Source: Duganella sp. CF458
Lineage (GTDB): Bacteria; Pseudomonadota; Gammaproteobacteria; Burkholderiales; Burkholderiaceae_D
DNA length: 64,000 bases
Reading direction: 5' to 3'
Assembly (NCBI RefSeq): GCF_900113115.1
Contig: NZ_FOOF01000001.1
Location: 124,001 to 188,000, forward strand
In this document: in pieces, positions 30,701-36,955 of the stretch
How positions within the stretch are numbered: position 1 is the first letter of the stretch
Layout: each line of letters opens with the position of its first letter
Notes under the pieces: model-generated
Told to the model about the DNA's origin: nothing
The model's input: the letters and a program-made list of their open reading frames with translations, nothing else
The model's database searches: none
Made by a program: the position numbers and the translations under genes

Positions 30701-32071
30701 TGGGCTTACGACCCGTCCGGCGAAATGGTTCGCAAAGACCACTCCCTCAATGGACGCACTTCCTACACCTACGACCCGTTGGGAAGGATTTGCTACGCGG
30801 GCCAGGAAGCGCAGCGCGAAATGTTCCATTGGGATGGCGCTGCCAATCTGGTCGACTCCGTTCAGCCCGGCGGCTACGTTCGACACAACCGTATCCTCAT
30901 GTTCCGTGACCGGCGCTTTGAATACGATGTGCACGGACGGCTTGAAACCAAGCGCACCGGCGCACACACCGAACAGCATTTCACCTATGACGGCGAGCAC
31001 CGGCTCAGCCACGTCGAAACACGTCGCGCGGGCGTAACGCAGCAGGTGAGCTTCGACTACGATGCCTTGGGGCGCCGCATTCGCAAGCATGATGAATTCG
31101 GCACCACGTTGTTCCTGTGGGATGGAATGAGCCTGCTGCAGGAGCAGCGGGGAACGCAGGCGGCCACCTACCTCTATGAAGCGAACAGCTACATACCGGT
31201 CGCCCGGATCGACAGCGCTGCTGGCGGCGATACGTTGGGTGACGGCGGAACGAAGCACGCAAGCTCGAAGACGCCTACGTATTATTTCCATTGCGATGTT
31301 TCAGGCTTGCCGGAGGAATTGACCGCCGCCTCCGGAGACCTCGTGTGGCGCGCACAATATAAAGTATGGGGCAACACGGTTGCCGAGAGCTGGACTGCCG
31401 AGCCTGTGGATGCGCAAGCGCTGCACGAGTCTCCGCTGCCGCAGAATCTGCGCTTCCAGGGGCAGTACCTGGACCGTGAGAGTGCCCTGCACTACAATAC
31501 CTTTCGCTATTACGACCCGGATATTGGGCGATTCATTTCGCCTGACCCCATCGGGCTTGCGGGCGGCATTAACCTGTACCAGTACGCCCCTAACCCCGTC
31601 GGGTGGAGCGATCCACTTGGGCTCGCGGGGCTACCGGATGTCGTTCGCTACAAGCCGCGGGCCGAAATGACTGCCCAGCAGGGTGCTCGTGGAACCGCGA
31701 TCGATCGAGCTTGGGTTCAGGAAAAAGCTTTGATCGAAAAAACAGGGATGGGAACGCGCGATTGGAGCCCATCGGAGATCGAACTGATCAAAAATACGAA
31801 AAACGGCAGCTTAACAAGCGTGATGAGCGAGCACGGCTATACAGGACACCACATTAATTCAGTTAAAAATAATGGTGCCCTAGGTCTCAAGTGGAAGGGA
31901 GATCCTCGCAACATCGTTTTCCTAGAGAATGATAAGCATCCGAATAGTACCAACATGCCGAACGCATACAATGAGCATTTCCATTCGGATCAAGGTCACC
32001 GTGGGACCACTACCAACACTTCACGCGGCCGTTTGATTGATCGGATGGCTACACTGCGATGCCGAAGTTAA
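27755..32071 (+). CDS. PrePAAR/PAAR-Rhs type VI effector with C-terminal GHH nuclease-like toxin
   Basis: A 1438-residue polymorphic toxin. Residues 5-14 (AARLDDPIAH) fit the prePAAR motif AARxxDxxxH; about 25-72 is a hydrophobic, membrane-spanning region; about 95-185 a PAAR domain; about 193-240 a second hydrophobic region. Rhs/YD repeats (for example GRVNRWEWN, YEYDARGSL, YEYDALGR types) fill the middle, ending with the core hallmark DIGRFISPDPIGLAGG and DPLGLAG near 1290, where self-cleavage is expected. The variable tip (1293-1438) has WSPSEIELI, GYTGHHINSV, DPRNIVFLEN and NEHFHSDQGHRG, which resembles GHH-type HNH/Endonuclease VII-fold toxins; a DNase role is inferred. Two paired features, chaperone upstream and immunity gene 32 bases downstream, support delivery by T6SS. 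Confidence 0.92.
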   Translation: MCPAAARLDDPIAHTSTMGMLAKMGGSLLVGALVGAALTALVVAAVVATVATGGLGLGAVLAIGFGVSMAMEASGLNGFIDNQVNRAVDKFIPPSIEGKIVSGSPDVKFNSLPAARAASPGELDTIACGKHSSGPPPMLAQGSDNVFINDQPAVRKGDMTTCGGTVAEGSEDVFVGGGTVTVREIEDERPWWITALGVAIGVALTLCGRGKMNLSALKSAVPCLLLNFGASFAGSMAGHQIRTTMGNPVNVITGGKVLSDPPDFSLAGPLALNWERFYSSHDSREDGLLGRGWSVPFELTLKVVRNSAGTLTSLEFTDAQGRTMAFPAVLPGESHYSTAEGYYLICTELGQYLIESVDGLYFDFGVPTPEFSGTLKLQRIEDRNGNWNALRYDSADKLRQLNDSCGRTLNLHYGSAHPLRVERIELIQGVDGEPPETLVCYRYDLQGQLAEVVGRDRQTTRCFAYQQGLMSEHRTAGGLRCHYAWNGSGPDARVARHWTDDGEAYAFEYDLLHGVTTVTDQIGRVNRWEWNRDCQPTSYTDPEGNTWNYDWDERRKLTQMTDPLGARTQWEYDEAGRMVKSISALGQIESVKWHDRLDLPVAEIDAAGNRTEYHYDKVGNLTAITDPLGHVTEQFHDARGLPHTLRDARGGIKHLEWNARAQLTAHVDCSGKRTVYEYDARGSLARSIDALRQITVYRADEHGRVVSIVHPDGTEESFEYDAAGRVSASRIGDDRTTRYERNARGLITRRRNALGRSVEFRYDAAFRLVELVNENEESYRFAYDKNDRVIAEVGLDGVTKRIAYDQRGLAIAVTSAAGEPDELTVRMERDLLGRLTCRHARGFSTSFRYDQLSQLVHAATFSDYGGARKVYDELAFAYSKRGELLNETGHMGLLAHSYDELGNRVSTILPDGRTIQSLHYGSGHIHQINLDGELICDLERDDLHREIGRSQGVLNTIFNYDSAGRRTRAQSMRDGRAVLAKEWAYDPSGEMVRKDHSLNGRTSYTYDPLGRICYAGQEAQREMFHWDGAANLVDSVQPGGYVRHNRILMFRDRRFEYDVHGRLETKRTGAHTEQHFTYDGEHRLSHVETRRAGVTQQVSFDYDALGRRIRKHDEFGTTLFLWDGMSLLQEQRGTQAATYLYEANSYIPVARIDSAAGGDTLGDGGTKHASSKTPTYYFHCDVSGLPEELTAASGDLVWRAQYKVWGNTVAESWTAEPVDAQALHESPLPQNLRFQGQYLDRESALHYNTFRYYDPDIGRFISPDPIGLAGGINLYQYAPNPVGWSDPLGLAGLPDVVRYKPRAEMTAQQGARGTAIDRAWVQEKALIEKTGMGTRDWSPSEIELIKNTKNGSLTSVMSEHGYTGHHINSVKNNGALGLKWKGDPRNIVFLENDKHPNSTNMPNAYNEHFHSDQGHRGTTTNTSRGRLIDRMATLRCRS

Positions 32072-32103
32072 TGCGTTGGACCTAAAGTTACTGGAGAAAT
32101 TGA

Positions 32104-32688
32104 ATGTCGCTCGACGTTGCATTGAAGAATTTTGCTGACGCTTTTGCAGCTGGGTCGGAAAATATCGGAACTGTTGAGTATCGCCCCCCCCAACCATTCG
32201 TTGAGCCGATTCCACTTGGATCAGTCTTGCGAGACTATTATGAGAGACTTCGATTTAGTGACAGACCTCTAGTGGGGGCGAGGCTCATGCTGAAGCTGTT
32301 TACGCTCGATTGGTTAGAGGCGGCTCAGCATGGATGGCGCTGGATACGCAACAAAGACGGCACGATCACGGAAAATCCGGTTTGGAACAAGCACTGGATC
32401 GTCATCGCGGATCGCAATGGCGATGCAATCGTTGTCGATAACAGTACCGCCGGCGGCGTAGTGACCGGCCACATTGGCTCTTATAGTGTGAAGATTGCCG
32501 ATGATCTCGCGAGTTTTTTCCAAGTGATGGCAGAGGCTATGACGCTTGAAGCGATCACCTTCAATTACGACGTGCTCGACGACGAGCTCAACCCCATTCC
32601 AGGCTTTCTTGATGCGGTCAGTGCGATTGCGATGCGCATTCTTGGCCCTGATGGTGAGGCCGGCTTCATGGAATTCTTCTTCGGCTAA
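32104..32688 (+). CDS. Probable cognate immunity protein, SUKH (SMI1/KNR4)-like
   Basis: A 194-residue soluble protein directly after the Rhs gene, with a GGAGA site before its ATG. The order LGSVLRDYYERLRFSD, WNKHWIVIADRNGDAIVVDN, GGVVTGHIGSYSVKIADDLASFFQVM fits the SUKH immunity fold, whose members commonly neutralise nuclease toxins. Position makes it the likely cognate antidote to the GHH-type tip. A short decayed copy of its C-terminal part occurs at 33913-34037, so the gene has been duplicated in this island. The family call is by pattern only. Confidence 0.7.
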   Translation: MSLDVALKNFADAFAAGSENIGTVEYRPPQPFVEPIPLGSVLRDYYERLRFSDRPLVGARLMLKLFTLDWLEAAQHGWRWIRNKDGTITENPVWNKHWIVIADRNGDAIVVDNSTAGGVVTGHIGSYSVKIADDLASFFQVMAEAMTLEAITFNYDVLDDELNPIPGFLDAVSAIAMRILGPDGEAGFMEFFFG

Positions 32689-32737
32689 GCGCGCAACTCA
32701 TAGCGCAACGGGCCGTATGACAAGGCAGCAAAACAGC

Positions 32738-33343
32738 ATGAAGCCGCTAAGCAGCAAAGCCAAACCGGGAGATTTGTTTTACGTCCCGGCCAAGAACAAG
32801 GAGGGCAAGACTGGCTTTGTGATCGGGCGCTATATTGAGCTTATCCCTACGAATGTTGGTCATCTGATCGAGGTATTTGCAAGGTTTTACACAGAGCACC
32901 CCCAGTCGATCAGTGAGGTTGATAAAAGCCAGCGGCTATTCCGCCCGATCAAGTGTTCACTTCGATTCGCCGAAATTCCAAGATGGAAGGTTCTGTTCAG
33001 CGATCCCGATTACGACAAAAGCCAATCGGACTATGACAGTATTGCCATCGCGTTTGATACAAAGCTTTGGATTGGCGGCAAGAGCCGTAGCGCAATAAAG
33101 GATGAACTAAGGGAGTTTGAGGACTCGACCTGTTGGCGCATGCATCACATCGTTTTTAGGGTCAATGCAAACCCGGCCGGAATCTTCGGTCCCAATGATT
33201 GGTATGACTACCACCGCGTACCAAAAGGACAGCGCGTAGACGACCCAGCGGCAAAGGAAGAAGTACTTGCCTTGGCTGAAGCGATGGATGCGCGATTCAA
33301 AGGTTGGGCAGAAGAGGAAAAGGCGAGCAAGCCTCGCAAGTGA
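32738..33343 (+). CDS. Imm26-like immunity protein
   Basis: About 201 residues. The N-terminal KPGDLFYVPAKNKEGKTGFVIGRYIEL matches the Imm26-type start (GD-x-F-x-IPL...G-x-G-R); the rest includes RLFRPIKCSLRFAEIPRWKV and a charged C-terminus. I chose the ATG at 32738, with AAGGCAG 9 bases upstream; an ATG at 32717 is also possible, while the open frame further upstream overlaps the preceding gene and has no family similarity. As the second gene after the toxin it is either an extra antidote or an orphan kept from an earlier toxin tip. Confidence 0.65.
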   Translation: MKPLSSKAKPGDLFYVPAKNKEGKTGFVIGRYIELIPTNVGHLIEVFARFYTEHPQSISEVDKSQRLFRPIKCSLRFAEIPRWKVLFSDPDYDKSQSDYDSIAIAFDTKLWIGGKSRSAIKDELREFEDSTCWRMHHIVFRVNANPAGIFGPNDWYDYHRVPKGQRVDDPAAKEEVLALAEAMDARFKGWAEEEKASKPRK

Positions 33344-33402
33344 CAAGTGGCTCAGCCTTAAGGGCGGCTACGAGGTAGTCCAACAGGGCGATTAAGGCCC
33401 GG

Positions 33403-33912
33403 ATGTTAGCGAAGAATGATATGGCTGATAGCAACGTTTTTAACACAGTGGCTCCCGCAATTTCTATGGCAGATTTCGGCGACCTCGAACAAGCACTGGG
33501 GTATCTTTTGCCCGAATCGTTCAAACAGCACTACATTCGCTACAACGGCGGAGCACCCAGTGACACCCAAGTACCCGGTGACGACGCGTGGGAGCCAACA
33601 GAAGTTGCAATGTTTTATTCGATTAAGCACCCGCTGCCCGGGCAGGACAGCACATCGGAAATGCTGAATCACTTCCAGGCCATGCGTGCCAAGAGAGTCA
33701 TACCAGATTTTTTCCTGCCATTTGCTTGGGATCCGGGCGGAAACTTTTTCGGTCTTGATCTTCGTGATGAGGGAGTTGCCTACTACGCGACCGATGTGTT
33801 CGATCCGGCGCTCAGCCAAGCGGAGAATTACAAGAAAGCACAACGACACGTTGCGAGGTCATTCGAGCATTTTCTCGAAATTTTAGAGCCCAACCCAGAT
33901 GCGAGTTGGTAG
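33403..33912 (+). CDS. SMI1/KNR4 (SUKH-1) family immunity-like protein
   Basis: A 169-residue protein (or 163 from a second ATG at 33421) with a clear SUKH-1 pattern: DFGDLEQALGYLLPESFKQHYIRYNGGAP near residues 24-52, then DFFLPFAWDPGGNFFGLDLRDEGVAYYATD and VARSFEHFLEIL at the end. Such proteins act as immunity factors in contact-dependent and T6SS toxin loci. No matching toxin lies in the window, so it may be an orphan antidote. Confidence 0.78.
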   Translation: MLAKNDMADSNVFNTVAPAISMADFGDLEQALGYLLPESFKQHYIRYNGGAPSDTQVPGDDAWEPTEVAMFYSIKHPLPGQDSTSEMLNHFQAMRAKRVIPDFFLPFAWDPGGNFFGLDLRDEGVAYYATDVFDPALSQAENYKKAQRHVARSFEHFLEILEPNPDASW

Positions 33913-34037
33913 GACTTCCCCAGTTTCTTCCAGGTCAAGGCTGAGGCCGTGACGATTCAGTCGGACGCCTTCAATTACAAGGTGGTCGACGAAGATTTTA
34001 ACCACCGATTACTGATATTGTTGACGCGGCCTTCTAA
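33913..34037 (+). pseudogene. Decayed fragment of a duplicated SUKH-like immunity gene
   Basis: Reading GAC at 33913 gives DFPSFFQVKAEAVTIQSDAF then NYKVVDEDFNH, which lines up with DLASFFQVMAEAMTLEAITF and NYDVLDDELNP of the gene at 32104. After a one-base shift near 34008 the next frame reads PITDIVDAAF then stop, matching PIPGFLDAV. There is no start codon or N-terminal part. It is the remnant of a second copy of the immunity gene's C-terminal end, broken by truncation and a frameshift. Confidence 0.8.
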
Positions 34038-34100
34038 TACGTTGAACTTGATAATTTTAAGGACGCGGATTAAGTCGCACACGAAAATATCGATTTCAAT

Positions 34101-34436
34101 ATGAACAGGTACGTAGGTTTTATTGCGTTGAGCAACGCTGTTGACGATTTCCCCGATTCCGGTGGCCTTTATACGAAACCAAAGATCGACCGTAAAACGA
34201 TTCTGGAAGCTGAATTTGTAGTCATTCCAAGCATGGAAATGGAGGAGTGTTTTTACGAAAAAGGAGGATACATTCCGGAAGAATTGGCTGGGAAAGGCTA
34301 CTTTGAATGGTTAGAAGCTCCTATGGTGCGAGCTGTGATCAGCAATAAGCTGTCGCATGTTCCGGGTGCGTCAACTGCGGAGATTGTGGACGCGATGTTC
34401 TACTACCTTGAGTATGATACTTTCAAGCACATGTGA
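34101..34436 (+). CDS. Small immunity-like protein (paralogue 1, DUF7716-like ending)
   Basis: A 111-residue acidic soluble protein beginning MNRYVGFIALSNAVDDFPDS and ending VDAMFYYLEYDTFKHM. The end is very like that of the gene at 34968 (VNYYLEFDTFKR), and both have a W-hydrophobic-x-V segment about 40 residues before it, so the two are related. The ending recalls the DUF7716 family found in toxin-immunity islands; that match is from memory. Base composition is clearly lower in G+C than the flanking chromosome. Confidence 0.55.
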   Translation: MNRYVGFIALSNAVDDFPDSGGLYTKPKIDRKTILEAEFVVIPSMEMEECFYEKGGYIPEELAGKGYFEWLEAPMVRAVISNKLSHVPGASTAEIVDAMFYYLEYDTFKHM

Positions 34437-34651
34437 AAGATTATTGGCGAAGGCCAACGTGCGCAGGGATCGCTCCGGATGGCAGGGAGGATGTAACGCT
34501 CGCCCTATGCTTGGATAGTAGGTCAGTAAGACGACCTTGATAAAAAGTCAATCTTTCAGCTGCATGGTGGGTTCTATGAAAAGCGGAGTTATGGAAAGCG
34601 ATTGCGACCAAAGTCGAAGCAATTACGGACGACGACGATGACCTTTCGTCA

Positions 34652-34924
34652 TTGTGTGTTTGGCTTGACAAAGGAGGCTATATCGCACTGGCAAGGGAAA
34701 TGGATGAGGGCAATATCGAGTGTGAATTTTTGGATCAAATAAATGGCTTCAAACCGAAGCGGCTCGAGTACAAGTTAGAGGAAAGAATCCTGCAGTTGAT
34801 TTTATTCGATGAGGAATACTTTGACAGACAGCGAACGCTCCAGCAATTGAAGGTCAAATTTCCTGAAGGGCTTGCCATCCTTGATCAAGTCACCGAATGC
34901 CTTGAATCGATCTTTGCCGAGTGA
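34652..34924 (+). CDS. Small uncharacterised island protein, possibly 5'-truncated
   Basis: The frame from a TTG at 34652 encodes 90 residues (CVWLDKGGYIALAREMDEGN through LDQVTECLESIFAE). The same frame stays open back to 34580 and reads plausibly (KAELWKAIATKVEAITDDDDDLSS) but has no ATG or GTG; an ATG at 34576 in another frame could have been the original start before a frameshift. I do not recognise the family. Its place among immunity genes suggests an immunity or remnant gene. G+C is 25 of 60 bases in 34681-34740. Confidence 0.45.
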   Translation: MCVWLDKGGYIALAREMDEGNIECEFLDQINGFKPKRLEYKLEERILQLILFDEEYFDRQRTLQQLKVKFPEGLAILDQVTECLESIFAE

Positions 34925-34967
34925 CGGTACGACGTGTTCAATGAGGACTAAAGAATAGAAGCGCCAA

Positions 34968-35315
34968 ATGACTGAGTACATTAAATCTATTTCGCACCTG
35001 ATAGCAGGCTTAAAATTCCTAAAGCAGGAAGCATGGATTCATACGAATATAGAAGTTTGGCGATCAAACCCAGAAAAGGCGGACTTTTATTATTTGCCTT
35101 GGGATTACATGCAAAGCCTGGCAGACGATGAGGTCTTTGTAAACAATGATGGCTTGGAACTCCCACTTGCTTTGAGAGATAAAAATTTGAAGGAATGGAT
35201 GCTGGTTAATGTCCTTGCACATATCTCGAATTCTATAAATTGGAAGATGGAGAGTCCGCAAGAATTCATTGACCAGGTCAACTATTACCTTGAATTTGAT
35301 ACCTTTAAGCGGTGA
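34968..35315 (+). CDS. Small immunity-like protein (paralogue 2, DUF7716-like ending)
   Basis: A 115-residue protein, MTEYIKSISHLIAGLKFLKQ at the start, with ADFYYLPWDYMQSLADDEVF and NNDGLELPLAL in the middle and FIDQVNYYLEFDTFKR at the end. The ending and general layout match the gene at 34101, and recall DUF7716. It is A/T-rich like its neighbours. An immunity role is inferred from location only; no toxin partner is seen. Confidence 0.55.
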   Translation: MTEYIKSISHLIAGLKFLKQEAWIHTNIEVWRSNPEKADFYYLPWDYMQSLADDEVFVNNDGLELPLALRDKNLKEWMLVNVLAHISNSINWKMESPQEFIDQVNYYLEFDTFKR

Positions 35316-35465
35316 CAGAAGAAGGTCCACAGAAAACTTTCGCAGTCGCCGGTGAGCCGAGAAGCGCCGTAACACGAGGTAACGGATCGCAGAGCGCTTT
35401 TGAGCCATATCAAATGCGCGCTTCAAGCAGTGGTGAAAATGATAGGATCCACTTAAGGAGCTGCC

Positions 35466-35732
35466 ATGGAAGCCACTCCCCCACCCGAGCTCGCTGCATA
35501 CGAGCTACGCACGACGCAACTGGAGAAAACCGTGAATGACCTCTCCTGCGACCTGAGAACATTGCGATCGCACATTGATGGCCGCTTCATCGAGCAACGC
35601 GCTCATTTTGACGCGCAACTATTCGCTGCAATGGAAAAGCTCAATACCCGCATGGACTCGCAAACTTATATGATCATCGGCATACAGGTGGCAGTCTTCC
35701 TTGCGCTGGTCGCGCTGGTCGCGACCAGCTAA
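35466..35732 (+). CDS. Small coiled-coil protein with C-terminal membrane anchor
   Basis: An 88-residue protein with a good AAGGAG site 6 bases before its ATG. Residues 10-60 are rich in heptad-like positions (YELRTTQLEKTVNDL ... FDAQLFAAMEKLNTRMDSQ) and probably form a coiled coil; residues 68-88 (YMIIGIQVAVFLALVALVAT) are one membrane helix. I recognise no family with a known function. G+C is back to the level of the host chromosome, so it may lie just outside the island. Confidence 0.6.
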   Translation: MEATPPPELAAYELRTTQLEKTVNDLSCDLRTLRSHIDGRFIEQRAHFDAQLFAAMEKLNTRMDSQTYMIIGIQVAVFLALVALVATS

Positions 35733-35733
35733 A

Positions 35734-35771
35734 CGAAAAAACCCTGCCAGATCAATGACCTGACAGGGTTT
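35734..35771 (-). terminator. Intrinsic terminator of tRNA-Thr
   Basis: On the minus strand AAACCCTG-T-CAG and CTG-G-CAGGGTTT pair around the 9-base loop GTCATTGAT, giving a stem of about 12 pairs with one T-G wobble, followed by a run of six T. It lies 11 bases after the tRNA. The stem may also stop transcripts of the 88-residue gene on the plus strand, but the T run there is short. Confidence 0.85.
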
Positions 35772-35781
35772 CTGTACGTCC

Positions 35782-35857
35782 TGGTGCCGGAGATAGGAAT
35801 CGAACCTACGACCTTCTCATTACGAATGAGCTGCTCTACCAACTGAGCTACACCGGC
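35782..35857 (-). tRNA. tRNA-Thr (anticodon CGT)
   Basis: The reverse complement is a 76-base tRNA with CCA encoded: acceptor GCCGGTG paired near the 3' end (the last pair order gives CTCCGGC-style closure ahead of ACCA), D-loop AGCTCAGTTGGTAGAGC, anticodon stem-loop CTCATTCGTAATGAG with anticodon CGT, and T-loop GGTTCGAATCC. CGT reads the ACG codon. Confidence 0.96.
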
Positions 35858-35868
35858 AAAGAGCCCGG

Positions 35869-35874
35869 ATTATA
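35869..35874 (-). promoter_or_regulatory. -10 hexamer of the tRNA-Thr promoter
   Basis: A perfect TATAAT on the minus strand lies 11 bases before the tRNA 5' end, followed by the G/C-rich discriminator CCGGGC typical of growth-controlled stable RNA genes. No good -35 was found at 16-18 bases. Confidence 0.65.
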
Positions 35875-35924
35875 ACAAACAAACTTGCGCGTTTGCTAGT
35901 ATCAGGGCGCCATCATTGCAAAAA

Positions 35925-36932
35925 TTACACGGCTTCCTGGTGGTAGCTGGTGACCAGTGCCACTTCGTCGCGGGAGCCGAGGAACACCGGCACACGCTGG
36001 TGCAGCTTTTCTGGCTGGATGTCGAGGATGCGGCGCTTGCCGTCGGTGGCCATGCCGCCCGCCTGTTCAACGATGAAGGCCATCGGGTTCGCTTCGTACA
36101 TCAGGCGCAGGCGGCCCGGCTTGGATGGATCGCGCAGGTCGGCCGGGTACATGAAGATGCCGCCGCGGTTCAGGATGCGGTGCACGTCGGCCACCATCGA
36201 GGCGATCCAGCGCATATTGAAGTCGGTGCCGCGCGGGCCGGTGGAGCCGGCCAGCAGTTCGCCAATGTAGCGCTGCACCGGTGCGTGCCAGTGGCGCTGG
36301 TTGGACGAATTGATCGCGAATTCCTTGGTCTTGGCAGGAATCTGCATATTGCGCTGGGTCAGCACCCACGAGCCCATCTCGCGGTCCAGCGTGAAGCAGT
36401 TCACGCCATTGCCGGTGGTGAGCACCAGCAGGGTTTGCGGGCCGTACACGGCGTAGCCGGCGGCCACTTGCTTGGCGCCTGGTTGCAGGAAATCCTGCTC
36501 GCTCGGTTCGGTCATGCCGTCCGGTGCCTTCAGCACGGAGAAGATGGTGCCGATCGATACGTTGACGTCGATGTTGGAGGAGCCGTCCAGCGGGTCGAAC
36601 ACCAGCAGGTATTCGCCTTTCGGGTAACGGTTAGGGATCGGGTGGATGTCTTCCATTTCTTCCGAAGCCATCGCCGCCAGGTGGCCGCCCCATTCGTTCG
36701 CTTCCAGCAGGATTTCGTTGGAGATCACATCCAGCTTCTTCTGCACTTCACCCTGCACGTTCTCCGATTCCAGCGCGCCCAGCACTTCGCCCAGTGCGCC
36801 CTTGCCGACGCTGTGGGAAATGGTTTTGCAAGCGCGGCCGACGACCTCGATCAGGAGGCGCAGTTCGGCAGGAATGCTGTGGTGCTGGCGTTGTTCTTCA
36901 ACGAGGTATTGGGTCAGGCTGATACGTTTCAT
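35925..36932 (-). CDS. fbp: Fructose-1,6-bisphosphatase class 1
   Basis: Fbp hydrolyses fructose 1,6-bisphosphate to fructose 6-phosphate in gluconeogenesis. The 335-residue protein has the metal-binding motif [20 protein letters not shown], the early VGRACKTIS and the C-terminal [20 protein letters not shown], with length and order usual for class 1 enzymes. It starts 23 bases after the pepN stop and is probably co-transcribed with it. Confidence 0.96.
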   Translation of the reverse strand: MKRISLTQYLVEEQRQHHSIPAELRLLIEVVGRACKTISHSVGKGALGEVLGALESENVQGEVQKKLDVISNEILLEANEWGGHLAAMASEEMEDIHPIPNRYPKGEYLLVFDPLDGSSNIDVNVSIGTIFSVLKAPDGMTEPSEQDFLQPGAKQVAAGYAVYGPQTLLVLTTGNGVNCFTLDREMGSWVLTQRNMQIPAKTKEFAINSSNQRHWHAPVQRYIGELLAGSTGPRGTDFNMRWIASMVADVHRILNRGGIFMYPADLRDPSKPGRLRLMYEANPMAFIVEQAGGMATDGKRRILDIQPEKLHQRVPVFLGSRDEVALVTSYHQEAV

Positions 36933-36955
36933 TATTTCCCTAGGTTTGTGCTTAA

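Noticed and set aside
29366..31291. A 641-codon frame antisense to the Rhs core
   Set aside because: It mirrors the YD-repeat coding frame and has no recognisable domain or ribosome site.
27755..32071. Rhs protein as an insecticidal Tc toxin component
   Set aside because: The PAAR domain, prePAAR motif, Eag-type chaperone and adjacent vgrG point to T6SS; TcB-specific domains were not seen.
35782..35857. tRNA-Thr as an attachment site for the T6SS effector island
   Set aside because: No integrase gene and no direct repeat of the tRNA 3' end near 25.2 kb was seen; the tRNA is intact and the island edge is not sharply defined.
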